Shown here: positions 16,766-23,828 of the stretch, piece by piece
Layout: the number at the start of each line of letters is the position of its first letter
Numbering within the stretch: the stretch's first letter is position 1
Origin: Verrucomicrobiaceae bacterium
GTDB taxonomy: Bacteria > Verrucomicrobiota > Verrucomicrobiia > Verrucomicrobiales > Verrucomicrobiaceae
Direction of reading: 5' to 3'
Length of the DNA stretch: 64,000 nucleotides
Assembly: GCA_024232965.1 (NCBI GenBank)
Contig: JACKQF010000001.1
Span: forward strand, 1,116,001 to 1,180,000
Program-made: the position numbers and the translations under genes
Notes under the pieces: generated by a model
What the model was told of the DNA's origin: nothing
Database searches by the model: none
Seen by the model: the letters and a program-made list of their open reading frames with translations, nothing else

Positions 16766-18835
16766 ATGCTGAAGCAACTGGTCCATGTCGCTCTGGCGAT
16801 CTTCGCAGTAATAGAAGCCAGGGCAGAGACGAGCCGTAAAATTGGTTACGACGACGCCCTCGCCAACATTGTCACCGTGTTCGAAGCAAAACCGGGTGAA
16901 CAAGACTTGAGGCAATGGACGGCTCCGGCAGGTGGAAGTGTCCGACTGGTAGGTAGTCTTCAAAAGCTGTCCAGAAGCGCAGAAGCCGAGATTGATGTTC
17001 GTGTTGATGGCCGGAGCATTTGGCAGATGAAGCTGGATGCAACAGATTACATTCGCCGTGGTTTCGACGTTGTTGCCTATGAGCTTGAGCCCCAGTCCGA
17101 GGTCGAGTTCCGGGTGATTGCCGGGACAGGACTGGTTCGCGTTAGCGTTGATTTTCAGATCGTGCCGGAACCATTTGTCTCCCGCTGGCAATCGGATTTG
17201 CCGAGCGGGTATCCGGTGTGGAGCGAAGATCAAAAAGAAGTCTTGCGCAAGAAGGGGCAGGCTGTTCTTCAGACCATCCGCGACGCATCGTCGGCCAATC
17301 GTCCAAGGATCGTGATTCCGCCCGGTGATTACCTCTTTCATGCGAACTGGAGCCAGGCGTCCACACTGGAAGCTCTCACGGACCTGGAGATTGTGGCCAA
17401 AGGCGTAACCTTCTGGTTTGAACCTCCCATGATCCACGGTTTGCTCTTTGAGAATTGTCGAAACGTAACTGTAAGTGGACTGACCATCGACTTCACCGCC
17501 CCCGCATGGTCACAGGCGCGTGTCACGAAAATCGACCGCAAGAAGAAGATTATACAGGCAAAGATCATGAAGGGTTACGGCCCCTGCAATGCCAGTGGAC
17601 AAACGGAGACTTTAGGCGAACGAAAAATTATCTTTTACAAGTCGGATGGTGTTTTCATGAACCATCGGCACACTCACGGTGATTGGAAACTGTCGGCAGA
17701 CGGCACCAGAATCTCTTATTCGAATGTCAGGGTAAGCGGGATACCTGATCAACTTGAAGTCAGTGATTATGTCGTCAGCCCCATCCAAACCGGTGCGGCA
17801 TTGCGTTCTTTGAACTGCGCCCGAATGCAATTTCAGGATATCAATATCTGGTCCAGCCCCGGTCAGGCTGTCAACGAGACCGGTGGAACGGGTGGGAACG
17901 TTTACAAGCGGGTTCGTTGCACGCGCCGTCCCCACACCAATCGCCTGCAAGCGTTCGGCGCTGACATATTCCATCTTGCTAACACGGACCATGGCCCGAC
18001 GCTCGATCGGTGCGAAATGGCCTATGGAGCAGATGATAATGTCAATATCCACGGCAGCTTCGGACGGGTCGTCAAGCGACAGAATGAGCGCCGATACTAC
18101 TTGGACGGAGCGTATGCTGCCGGCGATCGAATTGAGTTCAGGGATTTTAATTCGGTTGATCTTCTTGGCTTTGCCACAGTGGACTCTGCCACAAAGACCC
18201 CCGATGGCCCGTCGCTGGCGATCAATGACAAATACAAAGCCAAGGGAGAAACCCTGGTCGAACTGGACAAGCCGCTCGAGCTTCCACCTCTCTCCCTTGT
18301 GGTCTTTGATGGCAAGAGGTCGGCTGCGGGATTCGTTATCCGCAACTGCTGGCTGCATGACAACTTCCAGCGCACCCTGATCAACGGTTCGCCGGACGGG
18401 TTGATCGAGAACAACACCCTGCAGAACGTCGGCATGGGAGTTTACGTTCAGTTCGAAACCTGGGGTCCGTGGATGGAGGGCCCCTTTGCCCGCGACCTGA
18501 TAATCCGCAACAACCGCTTCCTCGACTCGCCTCCGGACGGAGCCTCGATCACCATCTCCATGCACCCCCCTGGCAGCGGCAGCAACCACCGACGCTTCAC
18601 GGCCAAGCCGGTCACCAACCTGACCGTGGATGGAAACTTCTTTGGACAGACTTCCGGCACGCCAATCGTCATCCACAACGTGGCCGACCTGAAGATCATC
18701 CAAAATAGTATAGACCGACCGCCGGGGATTCCCATTTCCAAGGGTCTGGCAAACTCATCGACGGTGAATTGGCTTTATCTTCAAGATTGCGAGAATGTTG
18801 AAGTTACGGATAATCAGACTCCGGGAACGCCATAA
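16766..18835 (+). CDS. Secreted right-handed parallel beta-helix protein
   Basis: About 690 residues from ATG 16766, which begins a signal peptide (MLKQLVHVALAIFAVIEARA). An N-terminal beta-sandwich-like part (about 20-150) precedes a long beta-helix with regular short strands, for example GLLFENCRNVTVSGLTIDF, LNCARMQFQDINIWSS and GLIENNTLQNVG. The motif GADDNVNIHGSFGRV in the helix resembles the acidic site of GH110 alpha-1,3-galactosidases, so a secreted glycosidase or lyase acting on polysaccharide is the best guess. An upstream in-frame ATG (16643) would add 41 residues without signal character. The downstream half is more GC-rich than the first third. Confidence 0.75.
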   Translation: MLKQLVHVALAIFAVIEARAETSRKIGYDDALANIVTVFEAKPGEQDLRQWTAPAGGSVRLVGSLQKLSRSAEAEIDVRVDGRSIWQMKLDATDYIRRGFDVVAYELEPQSEVEFRVIAGTGLVRVSVDFQIVPEPFVSRWQSDLPSGYPVWSEDQKEVLRKKGQAVLQTIRDASSANRPRIVIPPGDYLFHANWSQASTLEALTDLEIVAKGVTFWFEPPMIHGLLFENCRNVTVSGLTIDFTAPAWSQARVTKIDRKKKIIQAKIMKGYGPCNASGQTETLGERKIIFYKSDGVFMNHRHTHGDWKLSADGTRISYSNVRVSGIPDQLEVSDYVVSPIQTGAALRSLNCARMQFQDINIWSSPGQAVNETGGTGGNVYKRVRCTRRPHTNRLQAFGADIFHLANTDHGPTLDRCEMAYGADDNVNIHGSFGRVVKRQNERRYYLDGAYAAGDRIEFRDFNSVDLLGFATVDSATKTPDGPSLAINDKYKAKGETLVELDKPLELPPLSLVVFDGKRSAAGFVIRNCWLHDNFQRTLINGSPDGLIENNTLQNVGMGVYVQFETWGPWMEGPFARDLIIRNNRFLDSPPDGASITISMHPPGSGSNHRRFTAKPVTNLTVDGNFFGQTSGTPIVIHNVADLKIIQNSIDRPPGIPISKGLANSSTVNWLYLQDCENVEVTDNQTPGTP

Positions 18836-19370
18836 TTTGGGTGGATTCATCTTCGACAAAGATCAATCGGCCAACAAGGCGCGGATGATCAACTGCCTGC
18901 CCGCGCCGAGATGAAAGCCAAAATGAACATTCAATCCCAAACACAGAACTCGGAGCGCGCCGTAGGCAGGCAGTGACATCGCTTTGACGTTGATATGGCT
19001 CCGGTTTTGGCAAGTGGGAATGTGGGTTCGTGATCATTTTTTATGACCTGTGCTTTGGATTTGTTCTTCTCACCTCAGAAGCAGACTGACCGACCAGGGT
19101 GAATCGTATCACTCCGGTGGTTATGCTGATATTCGCGTGCTGGGTAGCGCATTTCTTTTGTTCACCGCGGCCTAGTTCTCACAGTCTCGCCTCGAGCGCT
19201 CAAAATGCCTTGCGGCATCTCTTATCTCACAACGTCCGTCGTGTGCTGGCCTCCGTGTCGATCAGTCTGATTCTAAGGTGTAAAGATGGGTTTCAATTTG
19301 GTCTGGTGCTTGTTTGAACTCTAATGAGTTCAATGATTTCGTCGTTGCGAAATCCATAGTGACTGCCCTT
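18836..19370. other. Non-coding spacer left of the IS110 element, with a cassette-junction-like hairpin
   Basis: Soon after the beta-helix stop, CCAACAAGGCGCGG (18871-18884) begins a hairpin whose arms GGCGCGG (18878-18884) and CCGCGCC (18901-18907) are perfectly complementary. Related AACAAxGCG strings follow two other small genes in this region. A short plus-strand frame from a GTG at 19099 (72 codons, hydrophobic start) is possible but unsupported. I see nothing else. Confidence 0.4.
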
Positions 19371-19469
19371 CAGATGCAGAGCGGAGTGCGAGGGAAAAAC
19401 GCAATAAGTGCCGCAGGCCGAGCGCAGCGAGTTATGGCGGATTTTCCCTCGCACGGAGTGGCGCATCTG
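19371..19469. repeat. Long imperfect palindrome at the 3' side of the IS110 transposase
   Basis: Outer arms CAGATGC (19371-19377) and GCATCTG (19463-19469), and inner arms GTGCGAGGGAAAA (19386-19398) and TTTTCCCTCGCAC (19442-19454), are exact complements, separated by an 8-base internal mismatch on each side. The apex is GC-rich with further partial pairing. It lies 34 bases beyond the transposase stop. IS110-family elements frequently insert into palindromic repeats, so this may be the host target palindrome. Alternatively it is part of the element's end. Confidence 0.7.
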
Positions 19470-19502
19470 ATCTCGGGGCGCTTCGCTTCATGGGGGACTG
19501 GT

Positions 19503-20735
19503 TCATGGTTTTTTGAGGGTGTAGGTGCGACCTTTCTTTTTGGTGGTTGTTTCCGAGCCGACGGTATTGTTTGTGCGGCGGGCGGTGTTGACCTCGACGT
19601 GAGTGCCGTCGGCGGTGGGTGTCACCAGGCGCATGACTTCCCACACGAAGGCGGCCAGTTCTCGCGCTAGGGCGATCTGGACTTTCTGTCGTGTCTTTCC
19701 TCTTGCTGCGAGTTTTCGCCCGCGTTCGTGCAGGCGATTTTGGCATCGCCAGGAGATTTCTTGCATCTCGCGTCGGTGACTCTTTGCGACGTGCTCCTGC
19801 CGGGTTGTGAGTTCCTGACTGACCTTCGGCGGCAACCGGTAGTGCTGGGCGCATTCATTGAAGATCCAACGCAGATGGCCGTTGCCACATTTCGTGATGG
19901 CTCCCTGTGCGCGGCTGCCGCCACTGCTGCTTTCGCTTGGCACGAGTCCGAGATACGCCATGAGCTGGCGCGGATGTGCGAAGCGATGGATATCGCCGAT
20001 CTCGCTGACGGTGATCATCGCGGCGACAGTCTTATACCCTTTGAATCCCATCAATGCCTTCACTACCGGCGCGAGATGCCATTCATCAAGCAGTGCCTTC
20101 ATGTGCACCTCAAGTCGTTCGATGCGTTCATTGGCTGCATCAATGCATTGCAGATACTCCTCCAGCACAACCCTCATCGCCGCATGGGGCAGCACCAGTT
20201 CGCGCAGGTAACGCATGTGCGCATAACTCCAGGCGGTCTTCTCCGTATAGCGATACCCATTGCGCAGCAGGAAGGCTTTGAGCTGACTGCGTCCACTACG
20301 CAAGTCATGCACGGCATCGGTCCGGGCGCGGCAAAGATCACGGATGGCTTCATCGCGCTCATCAGGGATGTGCACGGCGGTGAGCTCACCGGCCCGATGC
20401 AGGCGTGCGAGCATCCGCGCATCACGACGATCTGTCTTGATCTTATCGCCCGATCCTTTGGGTGTGAGCGAGGGAGCAACGACAGCGCAGTCAATCTCCA
20501 TCTTCTTCAGACGTCGCGCGATGACGAAGCCGCAGGGGCCAGCCTCATAGCAGACACGCAGTTCCTTGCCGGGATGGCCCAGCTTGCGCAGCAGCTTTTC
20601 GACACTGTGGAGGTCGCTGGAAATCATGCCGTAGTTCCGGACCTCCCCGTCGCGTCCCTCTTCAGCGATGGCGACGGCAATATTTTCGGCATGGACATCG
20701 AGGCCCAAATACAATACTTCTTTGTTCATCTTCAT
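19503..20735 (-). CDS. IS110-family transposase (DEDD recombinase)
   Basis: Full-length recombinase of 410 residues. The N-terminal RuvC-like domain has the four acidic residues expected of IS110: D13 (YLGLDVH), E64 (VCYEAGP), D102 and D105 (KTDRRDA). The C-terminal transposase_20 domain carries the PSESSSGGSRAQGAITKCGN segment (about residues 250-275), whose serine acts as nucleophile in this family. The protein has no disruption and is probably active. Family members cut and paste through a circular intermediate, guided by a structured RNA made from the non-coding end. The long reading frame on the opposite strand is a shadow. Confidence 0.95.
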   Translation of the reverse strand: MKMNKEVLYLGLDVHAENIAVAIAEEGRDGEVRNYGMISSDLHSVEKLLRKLGHPGKELRVCYEAGPCGFVIARRLKKMEIDCAVVAPSLTPKGSGDKIKTDRRDARMLARLHRAGELTAVHIPDERDEAIRDLCRARTDAVHDLRSGRSQLKAFLLRNGYRYTEKTAWSYAHMRYLRELVLPHAAMRVVLEEYLQCIDAANERIERLEVHMKALLDEWHLAPVVKALMGFKGYKTVAAMITVSEIGDIHRFAHPRQLMAYLGLVPSESSSGGSRAQGAITKCGNGHLRWIFNECAQHYRLPPKVSQELTTRQEHVAKSHRREMQEISWRCQNRLHERGRKLAARGKTRQKVQIALARELAAFVWEVMRLVTPTADGTHVEVNTARRTNNTVGSETTTKKKGRTYTLKKP

Positions 20736-20737
20736 AT

Positions 20738-20855
20738 GTGGTGTGTTGGTTGCGCTTTACTTGGTTTGCCGGATCGGGACTTCGTGTCCCTCCCCAAACA
20801 TGCGGATAGGCTTCTCCAGAAGCAGCCCGCGATTCCTATGCAGCCAGCACACCAC
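20738..20855 (-). ncRNA. Candidate IS110 bridge (guide) RNA region
   Basis: The leader of the transposase gene folds extensively. GTGGTGTGTTGGTTGC (20738-20753) pairs with GCAGCCAGCACACCAC (20840-20855) in a 16-base stem with two wobble or mismatch positions. Inside lie the hairpin GGGAC-TTCGT-GTCCC (20776-20790) and a second hairpin GCTTC/GAAGC (20810-20823). A multi-stem RNA encoded just upstream of the recombinase is the known position of the bridge RNA in the IS110 group. I see no obvious promoter and cannot define the target- and donor-binding loops. The RNA may extend toward 20940. Confidence 0.45.
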
Positions 20856-20959
20856 GCCTTTTTCAATCAATGTTGGCCTACTGCGGGAACGCTTGCGCGA
20901 TCCCTGCCGCAGCCATAAAGTCTCGGGCAAATGCCAAGCGCCACCCACGATGATCTGAC

Positions 20960-21472
20960 ATGAAGCAGCACAAAAAGCTTTTGATCGCGTTTGTGCTCTT
21001 GCTCCTTTATGTGGGCTACACGGTCACCCGAGGAAATGCAGTCTGGCGCATCAAGAGCAAGTATCCAACAGCCAGCGTATCCTTCGACCCAGAGAATACC
21101 ACCGAGGGTTGTTCCGGCGGACTCTATCGAGCTATGGGCTTCAACTACTTTAGTGGCAAGACACCCATCGGAGTGACCATCAGCGAAGTGAAAGACCCCA
21201 TCGACCTCTCGGTCTTCAAGGGGATGGTTCTTGGCCACGTTCATTTTGTGAACTGCAGGTTCACCGACATCTCCCTATTGCTCACCATGTATCGGCCTCA
21301 GGTGACTTGGAAGGACTGTGATTTGACAGCCGTCCCTACAGAGCAGCGGAGGTGTTTGATGTATTCAAAGGAGTTCGGCATCTATCAGATTGACGGCGGG
21401 GTCATGGCCAGAGACCATCCAAGCGGGCTGCCCCCCAATATGGGACTTCAATCATATGCATTCTACCCGTGA
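20960..21472 (+). CDS. Membrane-anchored protein of unknown function
   Basis: 170 residues starting with a short basic tail and one strong helix (KLLIAFVLLLLYVGYTV, residues 6-22), then an extracytoplasmic domain. The domain has several tryptophans and cysteines, and pentapeptide-like runs (FVNCRFTDISLL, VTWKDCDLTAVP) that recall a quadrilateral beta-helix. No family is recognised. It is the first gene right of the IS110 element. A recurring AACAAAGCG spacer follows 17 bases after its stop. Confidence 0.55.
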   Translation: MKQHKKLLIAFVLLLLYVGYTVTRGNAVWRIKSKYPTASVSFDPENTTEGCSGGLYRAMGFNYFSGKTPIGVTISEVKDPIDLSVFKGMVLGHVHFVNCRFTDISLLLTMYRPQVTWKDCDLTAVPTEQRRCLMYSKEFGIYQIDGGVMARDHPSGLPPNMGLQSYAFYP

Positions 21473-21483
21473 ACCTACATCAA

Positions 21484-21580
21484 GCCCGAACAAAGCGGAC
21501 GCAGGCACCGGCTCGAAGGCTGTCTGCCGTGTCATCGACGCTTTCTGCTCGGCGTCTCCTGATCTGAAGCGTTGGCGTCA
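21484..21580 (+). repeat. Cassette-junction-like spacer 1
   Basis: This spacer between two small genes starts with GCCCGAACAAAGCGGACGC and ends with GAAGCGTTGGCGTC, 17 bases before the next ATG. AAAGCG (21493-21498) has its complement CGCTTT at 21540-21545. The opening aligns with the spacer at 22046 (AACxAxGCGxxGxAG...ACCG-CTC). The layout, starting just after a stop and ending with a xCGYTRR core just before a start, resembles integron attC sites, but the canonical GTTRRRY core is imperfect. Confidence 0.35.
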
Positions 21581-21596
21581 TTCCGCACGTTTTCCC

Positions 21597-22040
21597 ATGA
21601 AGTCCGAACGAAAAAAAACCATGCTGACTCTCATCGCAGGAGCGATCCTGTTTCCTGTAGGCTCGCCTGCTTATGCAGCAAGCGGGCGTGCCGCATATGA
21701 GGGTGAACTTCGTTTCAACGCTCCCAATCCGCTTTCCGAGCCACCACCTCTCGTTCGAGTCATCACTCAGAATGACCGGGTGCAGCAAATCACACTGCGG
21801 GACCGACACCAACATCCCGGTCGCCTTGAGGTGTTCACGTTCACCGGCACGACATTAACTCGATACCGCATTTCTTCCGCCATATCGGGACAGCCTGACG
21901 CCACTTACGACCTCGCCACTGATACGACCCTCAACCAGCAAGAACGAGAGAGAGTCACTAGCATTGCAGAGTTACTGCTGCGACACTTTCACAACAAAGG
22001 TGGCTATCGGAAATTACCTTCTCCACACGTAACCCAATGA
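21597..22040 (+). CDS. Small secreted protein of unknown function
   Basis: About 147 residues from ATG 21597, or from ATG 21621 (MLTLIAGAILFPVGSPAYA) if the basic MKSERKKT segment is not used. A signal peptide ends near AYAASG. The mature part is beta-rich and polar (YEGELRFNAPNPLSEPPPLVRVITQNDRVQQITL). No family is recognised. Frames upstream of 21597 run through the spacer and are not used. The spacers on both sides share sequence. Confidence 0.55.
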   Translation: MKSERKKTMLTLIAGAILFPVGSPAYAASGRAAYEGELRFNAPNPLSEPPPLVRVITQNDRVQQITLRDRHQHPGRLEVFTFTGTTLTRYRISSAISGQPDATYDLATDTTLNQQERERVTSIAELLLRHFHNKGGYRKLPSPHVTQ

Positions 22041-22045
22041 CGCCT

Positions 22046-22145
22046 CAACCATGCGCTGTAGCGAACCGCTCCGTGCGTCACGGCAGCTGCTTCCACCGCC
22101 ACCTTTCGCCTTCCATGCAGGTGCCGCGCCTCTCGCCTCGACGCT
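22046..22145 (+). repeat. Cassette-junction-like spacer 2
   Basis: Begins six bases after a stop with CAACCATGCGCTGTAGCGAA, followed by CCGCTC, and ends with CGACGCTAA shortly before the next ATG. It parallels spacer 1 in position and in its opening sequence. It is GC-rich with several short inverted repeats. Evidence for site-specific recombination is indirect. Confidence 0.35.
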
Positions 22146-22151
22146 AAAGAA

Positions 22152-22451
22152 ATGAAGAAGCCATTGCTAGCGCTGTTCTGCATCCTTCCGGTGCTTCTTC
22201 TTGGTATGTTTTACGTTTGTCGGCTCGGATTCCACATGCGCGATGCCCACATTGCCGGAATGCTGATGATCTTGATTGGCGCGGCTCTGAGCGTGCTGAC
22301 TCCGACGGTCTTCCTTCTGCTCCGACTCTTCTTGAAGACTCGCTTTCGACTCGGTGCCTGCTTTGTTTCCAGCAGCGGCGCCGGATTGGTGTATTGGATC
22401 GTGATCTACTTGGATCTGGGCAGCCAAATTCATCAATTCATAGCGGCATGA
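22152..22451 (+). CDS. Small membrane protein of unknown function
   Basis: 99 residues with three hydrophobic helices (about 4-25, 33-60 and 70-92), starting with the basic MKKP. No motif is recognised. Its isolated setting between two structured spacers makes it look like a single-gene cassette. Confidence 0.5.
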   Translation: MKKPLLALFCILPVLLLGMFYVCRLGFHMRDAHIAGMLMILIGAALSVLTPTVFLLLRLFLKTRFRLGACFVSSSGAGLVYWIVIYLDLGSQIHQFIAA

Positions 22452-22488
22452 CAGCATTTGAAACGGCAACTACCCGACCATCCCGAAA

Positions 22489-22596
22489 TAGACGACTAGA
22501 AACGAGCAAGTCGTGTGTGGTAAGGGCGGACAGGCGCCCTTGTTCGCTTGGCGCTGTGAGTCCTGCGCCGCCGTGCCTCATGCTTGAAGTCGTCTA
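22489..22596. repeat. Palindromic spacer 3, between the membrane protein and the acetyltransferase
   Basis: The outer arms TAGACGACT (22489-22497) and AGTCGTCTA (22588-22596) are perfect 9-base complements 108 bases from end to end. Inside, AAGGGCG (22522-22528) pairs with CGCCCTT (22535-22541), and a GCGC-to-GCGC pair lies further right. Such a folded strand is the structural signature of an attC site, though the sequence differs from spacers 1 and 2. A simple terminator would be much shorter. Confidence 0.55.
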
Positions 22597-22612
22597 ATTA
22601 ACCACGCTACCC

Positions 22613-23047
22613 GTGACCCAAGCCCACATTCGCAAGTTTCAGGAGGCAGACGAGGACGCTGTCGTGGCGCTGTGGTCGGTTTGCGGCCTTGTTGTGCCCC
22701 AGAACGACCCTCATCGAGACATCGCCCGAAAGGTAGCCGACAGCCCTGAATTGTTCCTCGTGGCGGAGTGTGCAGGTCGATTGATTGGGTCGTGCATGGC
22801 GGGTTACGAGGGGCATCGAGGATGGATCAACTACCTTGCAGTCCATCCAGACTTTCAGCGGCAGGGATTGGCTACCCGTCTGATGACAGAGGCACAGCAA
22901 ATTCTGTCCAGAATTGGATGCCCGAAGATGAATCTTCAGATACGGAAATCGAATCCTGCAGTTCGGGCGTTTTACGAGAGCATCGGGTTTGCTGAGGATG
23001 AGGTCATTTCGATGGGGAAGCGCCTGACTACTGATACCCAGCAATGA
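22613..23047 (+). CDS. GNAT-family N-acetyltransferase, YpeA-like
   Basis: 144 residues with the Gcn5-related acetyltransferase fold. The acetyl-CoA loop reads HPDFQRQGLATRLM (about 78-92), preceded by the strand INYLAV and followed by NPAVRAFYESIGF. The N-terminus (ALWSVCGLVVPQNDPHRDIARKV), the GGYEGHRG-like segment (AGYEGHRGWINYL) and the ending SMGKRL closely match E. coli YpeA, whose substrate is unknown. The start is GTG 22613. The stop overlaps the next gene's ATG by four bases, so the pair is translationally coupled. Acetyltransferases are common cargo of mobile cassettes. Confidence 0.88.
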   Translation: MTQAHIRKFQEADEDAVVALWSVCGLVVPQNDPHRDIARKVADSPELFLVAECAGRLIGSCMAGYEGHRGWINYLAVHPDFQRQGLATRLMTEAQQILSRIGCPKMNLQIRKSNPAVRAFYESIGFAEDEVISMGKRLTTDTQQ

Positions 23048-23757
23048 GCCCACCAAAATTCATCATCGTGAGTGCCTCGGGTGCCTTCTCCCGGAGGGTA
23101 TGGCTGCTAGACCCTCCTTCCGACGGGGAGCCCGATCATTTCGTGATCTTTTTAGACGGTGAGTTTTACGTGAACCAAATGAACGCGCCTGCCATTATCC
23201 ACGATTTGCAATGCCGTGGACACATTCCAAGGATTGCCTGCGCCTTCGTTTCCCATGTGGACGGGGCTGCCCGACATCGTGATTTGACGTGCTGTAGCGA
23301 TTTTGCCGACTTTGTGGCCCGTGACGTGATCCGGTGGATGCACCAGCGCCACCCCATGGTATCCAACGCTGAAAACCTCATTGGTGGGCCAAGTTTGGGG
23401 GGCTTGGCGGCTGCTTATGTCGCGCTTTCGTATCCACAGACTTTTGGTCGTTGTTTAAGCCAGTCTGGGTCTTTCTGGTGGAACAACGAATGGCTGACTA
23501 CCCAGGTTCACGAGGGGCAGCATTCGCAGACCAAATTCTGGATCAGTGTCGGTGATCAGGAGACGGCGAGTGGTGTTTCTCACGCACCTTCTGGACTGCG
23601 TCAGGAGGTGACCCAAATCGCTGCCTGCGAGCGATTCGCGCAGGCACTTGCAGCCAGACAGAACCCTGTCCATCATCGCCTTTACAGCGGAGGACACGAG
23701 TTTAGACCCTGGCAGGACGAACTTCCAGATGCGCTGCGATGGCTCCTCAATGACTGA
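23044..23757 (+). CDS. Alpha/beta-hydrolase esterase of the esterase D/Fes type
   Basis: 237 residues of an alpha/beta hydrolase resembling enterochelin-esterase-like and esterase D proteins. The nucleophile elbow is GGPSLGGLAAAY (serine near 118). A later ISVGDQET contains the likely acidic residue, and GGHEFRPW the catalytic histidine (about 220). There is no signal peptide, so it should be cytosolic. It is coupled to the acetyltransferase by an ATGA overlap, which suggests that the two act on one substrate or confer one detoxification trait. Substrate unknown. Confidence 0.8.
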   Translation: MSPPKFIIVSASGAFSRRVWLLDPPSDGEPDHFVIFLDGEFYVNQMNAPAIIHDLQCRGHIPRIACAFVSHVDGAARHRDLTCCSDFADFVARDVIRWMHQRHPMVSNAENLIGGPSLGGLAAAYVALSYPQTFGRCLSQSGSFWWNNEWLTTQVHEGQHSQTKFWISVGDQETASGVSHAPSGLRQEVTQIAACERFAQALAARQNPVHHRLYSGGHEFRPWQDELPDALRWLLND

Positions 23758-23828
23758 GCCTCAAAGTGACAAACAAAACGAATGCAGGCCATGACTTGCA
23801 TCGCCCAACATTCCGATTTCTCTGAACG

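Larger units (their letters stand above)
19470..20945 (-). mobile_element. IS110-family insertion sequence (ends approximate)
   Basis: A single-gene element on the minus strand: the intact transposase plus a structured non-coding region of about 200 bases on its 5' side. IS110 elements usually lack terminal inverted repeats and target duplications, so I cannot fix the ends from the sequence. The right limit is placed before the next gene (20960) and the left limit at the palindrome. The element splits an accessory stretch of small plus-strand genes. Only one copy is in the window. Confidence 0.8.

Noticed and set aside
19728..20918. Frame opposite the IS110 transposase
   Set aside because: Antisense of an intact transposase with its catalytic residues; composition is shadow-like.
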